From JANQRV01 sp964533785 (GTDB taxonomy: Bacteria > Bacteroidota > Bacteroidia > Chitinophagales > Saprospiraceae): a DNA stretch of 7,447 nt. This document shows positions 6,288 to 7,447 of the stretch, piece after piece (position 1 is the first letter of the stretch; every line of letters begins with the position of its first letter). The DNA is taken from NCBI GenBank assembly GCA_964533785.1, contig CAZHNG010000332.1, forward strand, positions 1 through 7,447. The letters run 5' to 3'. Made by a program: the position numbers and the translations under genes. The notes under the pieces are model-generated. The model was not told where the DNA came from, searched no databases, and saw only the letters and a list, made by a program, of their open reading frames with translations.

Positions 6288-6412
6288 TCAACCATTCTGA
6301 GTTTTCGCAGCAAATTCTCATGTGAAAAGAGCCGGAAAAACCACCGAGGTTTCGCCCCTATGTTGGAGAATTTTCGGGGTTTTTGGTCACTCCAATCTGA
6401 ATCAACCATTCT
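6288..6412. repeat. Diverged direct repeat pair in a 505-bp gene-free region
   Basis: The gene-free stretch 6170-6674 carries TCAACCATTCT twice, at 6288-6298 and 6402-6412, 114 bp apart. Read on the minus strand, similarity extends for about 30 bases around each copy (CGAA six or so bases before AGAATGGTTGA, then a shared TGA). Inverted blocks AATTCTCAT and ATGAGAAATT lie nearby (about 6312-6320 and 6436-6445). Short frames exist on both strands but show no domain or signal character. I read it as a decayed interspersed repeat. Confidence 0.4.
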
Positions 6413-6472
6413 CAAAACTTCGGAGATTTACCCAGATGAGAAATTACTGGAGTTTTCGAAGACCACTACTGG

Positions 6473-6512
6473 ATAGTTCGGTTAACGATAGCCATTACAA
6501 TGGCCAAACTAT
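6473..6512. promoter_or_regulatory. Nested palindrome, possible operator or hairpin
   Basis: GCCATTACAATGGC (6491-6504) has perfect 6-bp arms around a 2-bp centre and is enclosed by ATAGTT (6473-6478) and AACTAT (6507-6512), with a GTTAAC palindrome between. It lies about 160 bp upstream of the hydrolase gene. No known operator is recognised. Confidence 0.3.
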
Positions 6513-6619
6513 TTGGATTTGAGCATTTTGGTTATTCCCGGTATTAGACATTTTGCATTGAAAAGCTAAAAAGTTAAAAAAATTCATCGAACATAGGGAA
6601 AAAGTTATTTTGCGAAGAC

Positions 6620-6656
6620 TTAGTAATGATAAAACAATAAATCCATCATTACCTAA
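6620..6656. promoter_or_regulatory. Hairpin in the presumed 5' leader of the hydrolase gene
   Basis: TTAGTAATGAT (6620-6630) pairs with ATCATTACCTAA (6645-6656), with one bulged base and a 14-nt AT-rich loop. It ends 18 bp before the ATG at 6675, so it could be an operator or shape translation initiation. No clear promoter box was found. Confidence 0.35.
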
Positions 6657-6674
6657 AAAGAAAATTAACTCAAT

Positions 6675-7447
6675 ATGATTATTAAACCTACCTTCCTGAT
6701 TCCAATCACCTTGATAGGGGTCTTATTTTTTAACCCATTATCATCACTGGCTCAAGCCCAAGACCAAATATTTGTTTACGGAGATCCCTTACCGGATGCA
6801 CCGGAATTAGCTCCTCGGGGAGACTACCCGGTTGGCGTACGCACGCTCGAATTAATAAATAAAGGACAATTAGATATTCTCAATTCAAAAGCAGGGGAAG
6901 AGGCCTACTATGATCGCTCCTTGACCATAGAAGTCTGGTACCCTGCGTTCATGGAGGGAGAGGAGGACCCATTGATTATGTATGATGAAGTGATGGGTAC
7001 TGCCGGCGACCCGAAAAGGCCGTTGATCCCTTTCAACTTCTACGGAAAAGCGATAAGGGATGCGACGCCCAATACTACCGATGGAGCCTTCCCTTTAGTG
7101 GTCGTTTCTCACGGATATGTAGGGTCCAGGTACTTAATGACCTATCTCACGGAAAACCTGGCCTCAAAGGGCTATATCGTAGTTGCCATCGATCATACCG
7201 AATCTACCTTCAGAGATGCGGGAGGCTTTCAGAGCACGCTGCTCAATAGACCAAAGGATATTTTGTTTATAGTGAATGAAGTAGCCAACTTAGGGACAGC
7301 AAAAGGGGATCATTTCTTATCGGGATTAGTCGATACCGAGCAAGTCGCGCTCATTGGTTATTCGATGGGAGGCTACGGTGCCCTCAACGCAGCAGGGGCC
7401 GCTTACAGTGAAATGGCCATTAATTTCTTTGCCAATATAACGGGTGG
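6675..7447 (+). CDS. Secreted alpha/beta hydrolase, predicted dienelactone hydrolase type (5' part)
   Basis: The frame runs from ATG 6675 past the window end: 257 codons are visible and the C-terminus is missing. Residues 1-26 or 1-28 are a signal peptide (cleavage SLA|Q or AQA|Q), so the enzyme is exported. DYPVGVRTLEL followed by a strand ending EVWYPA is characteristic of COG4188 hydrolases, related to PAF-acetylhydrolases. VVSHGY (His146-Gly147) is the oxyanion-hole strand, VAIDH follows the next strand with Asp173, and GYSMGG gives the nucleophile elbow with Ser230. The catalytic Asp and His of the triad should lie at or beyond the window end. It hydrolyses an ester or related bond; the substrate is unknown. 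The start is the only ATG before the signal peptide. It stands alone on + after a long gene-free stretch. Confidence 0.85.
   Translation, partial: MIIKPTFLIPITLIGVLFFNPLSSLAQAQDQIFVYGDPLPDAPELAPRGDYPVGVRTLELINKGQLDILNSKAGEEAYYDRSLTIEVWYPAFMEGEEDPLIMYDEVMGTAGDPKRPLIPFNFYGKAIRDATPNTTDGAFPLVVVSHGYVGSRYLMTYLTENLASKGYIVVAIDHTESTFRDAGGFQSTLLNRPKDILFIVNEVANLGTAKGDHFLSGLVDTEQVALIGYSMGGYGALNAAGAAYSEMAINFFANITG

Noticed and set aside
6203..6522. Short frames on both strands (6203-6415 minus, 6322-6522 plus)
   Set aside because: They overlap each other in antisense, lack signal or domain features, and cover the diverged direct repeats.

Overview
The window looks like chromosomal DNA of a Bacteroidota bacterium, probably an environmental or marine lineage. 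The reasons are a Bacteroidota-type -7 promoter box (TACCTTTG) just upstream of mazG, a secreted TlpA-type thioredoxin, a lipoprotein sulfatase, a periplasmic SPOR-like protein, and start codons mostly without a Shine-Dalgarno sequence. No rRNA, tRNA, CRISPR array or transposase gene is visible, and the genus cannot be named from this sequence.

Layout. 1-251: 3' end of a secreted-protein gene that looks truncated. 252-658: no convincing gene; mostly a large inverted-repeat element (E1, 332-634). 659-2965: three co-directional genes on +, a secreted TlpA-like thioredoxin, a short-chain dehydrogenase 23 bp downstream, and mazG, which probably has its own promoter. 2966-3175: a short inverted repeat (2982-3073), then a 12-bp palindrome and a hairpin upstream of the next gene. 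3176-5014: a lipoprotein sulfatase with a complete active site and an extra C-terminal beta-rich domain. 5015-5524: a lipoprotein-gene remnant, a second large inverted-repeat element (E2, 5108-5274), and a third with 16-bp perfect ends (5346-5508). 5525-6169 on -: a secreted coiled-coil protein with a SPOR-like C-terminus. 6170-6674: no gene, but diverged direct repeats and nested palindromes. 6675 to the window end: 5' part of a secreted alpha/beta hydrolase of the predicted dienelactone hydrolase type, missing its C-terminus.

How the genes relate. The thioredoxin and SDR may be co-transcribed. MazG is a housekeeping nucleotide pyrophosphohydrolase. The sulfatase stands alone, with no SusC/SusD pair, glycoside hydrolase or maturase beside it. 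The genes look like ordinary cargo. The less ordinary content is between them: E1 and E2 share an organisation (long imperfect outer stem, GC-rich core with an AGGCGCG box and a GRCGAGC(A)ACGTA box, central hairpin) although their outer arms differ. They are the best candidates here for an undescribed dispersed structured element. E1 has a 103-bp interruption in one arm, and the open frame of a lipoprotein remnant ends inside the terminal repeat of E2.
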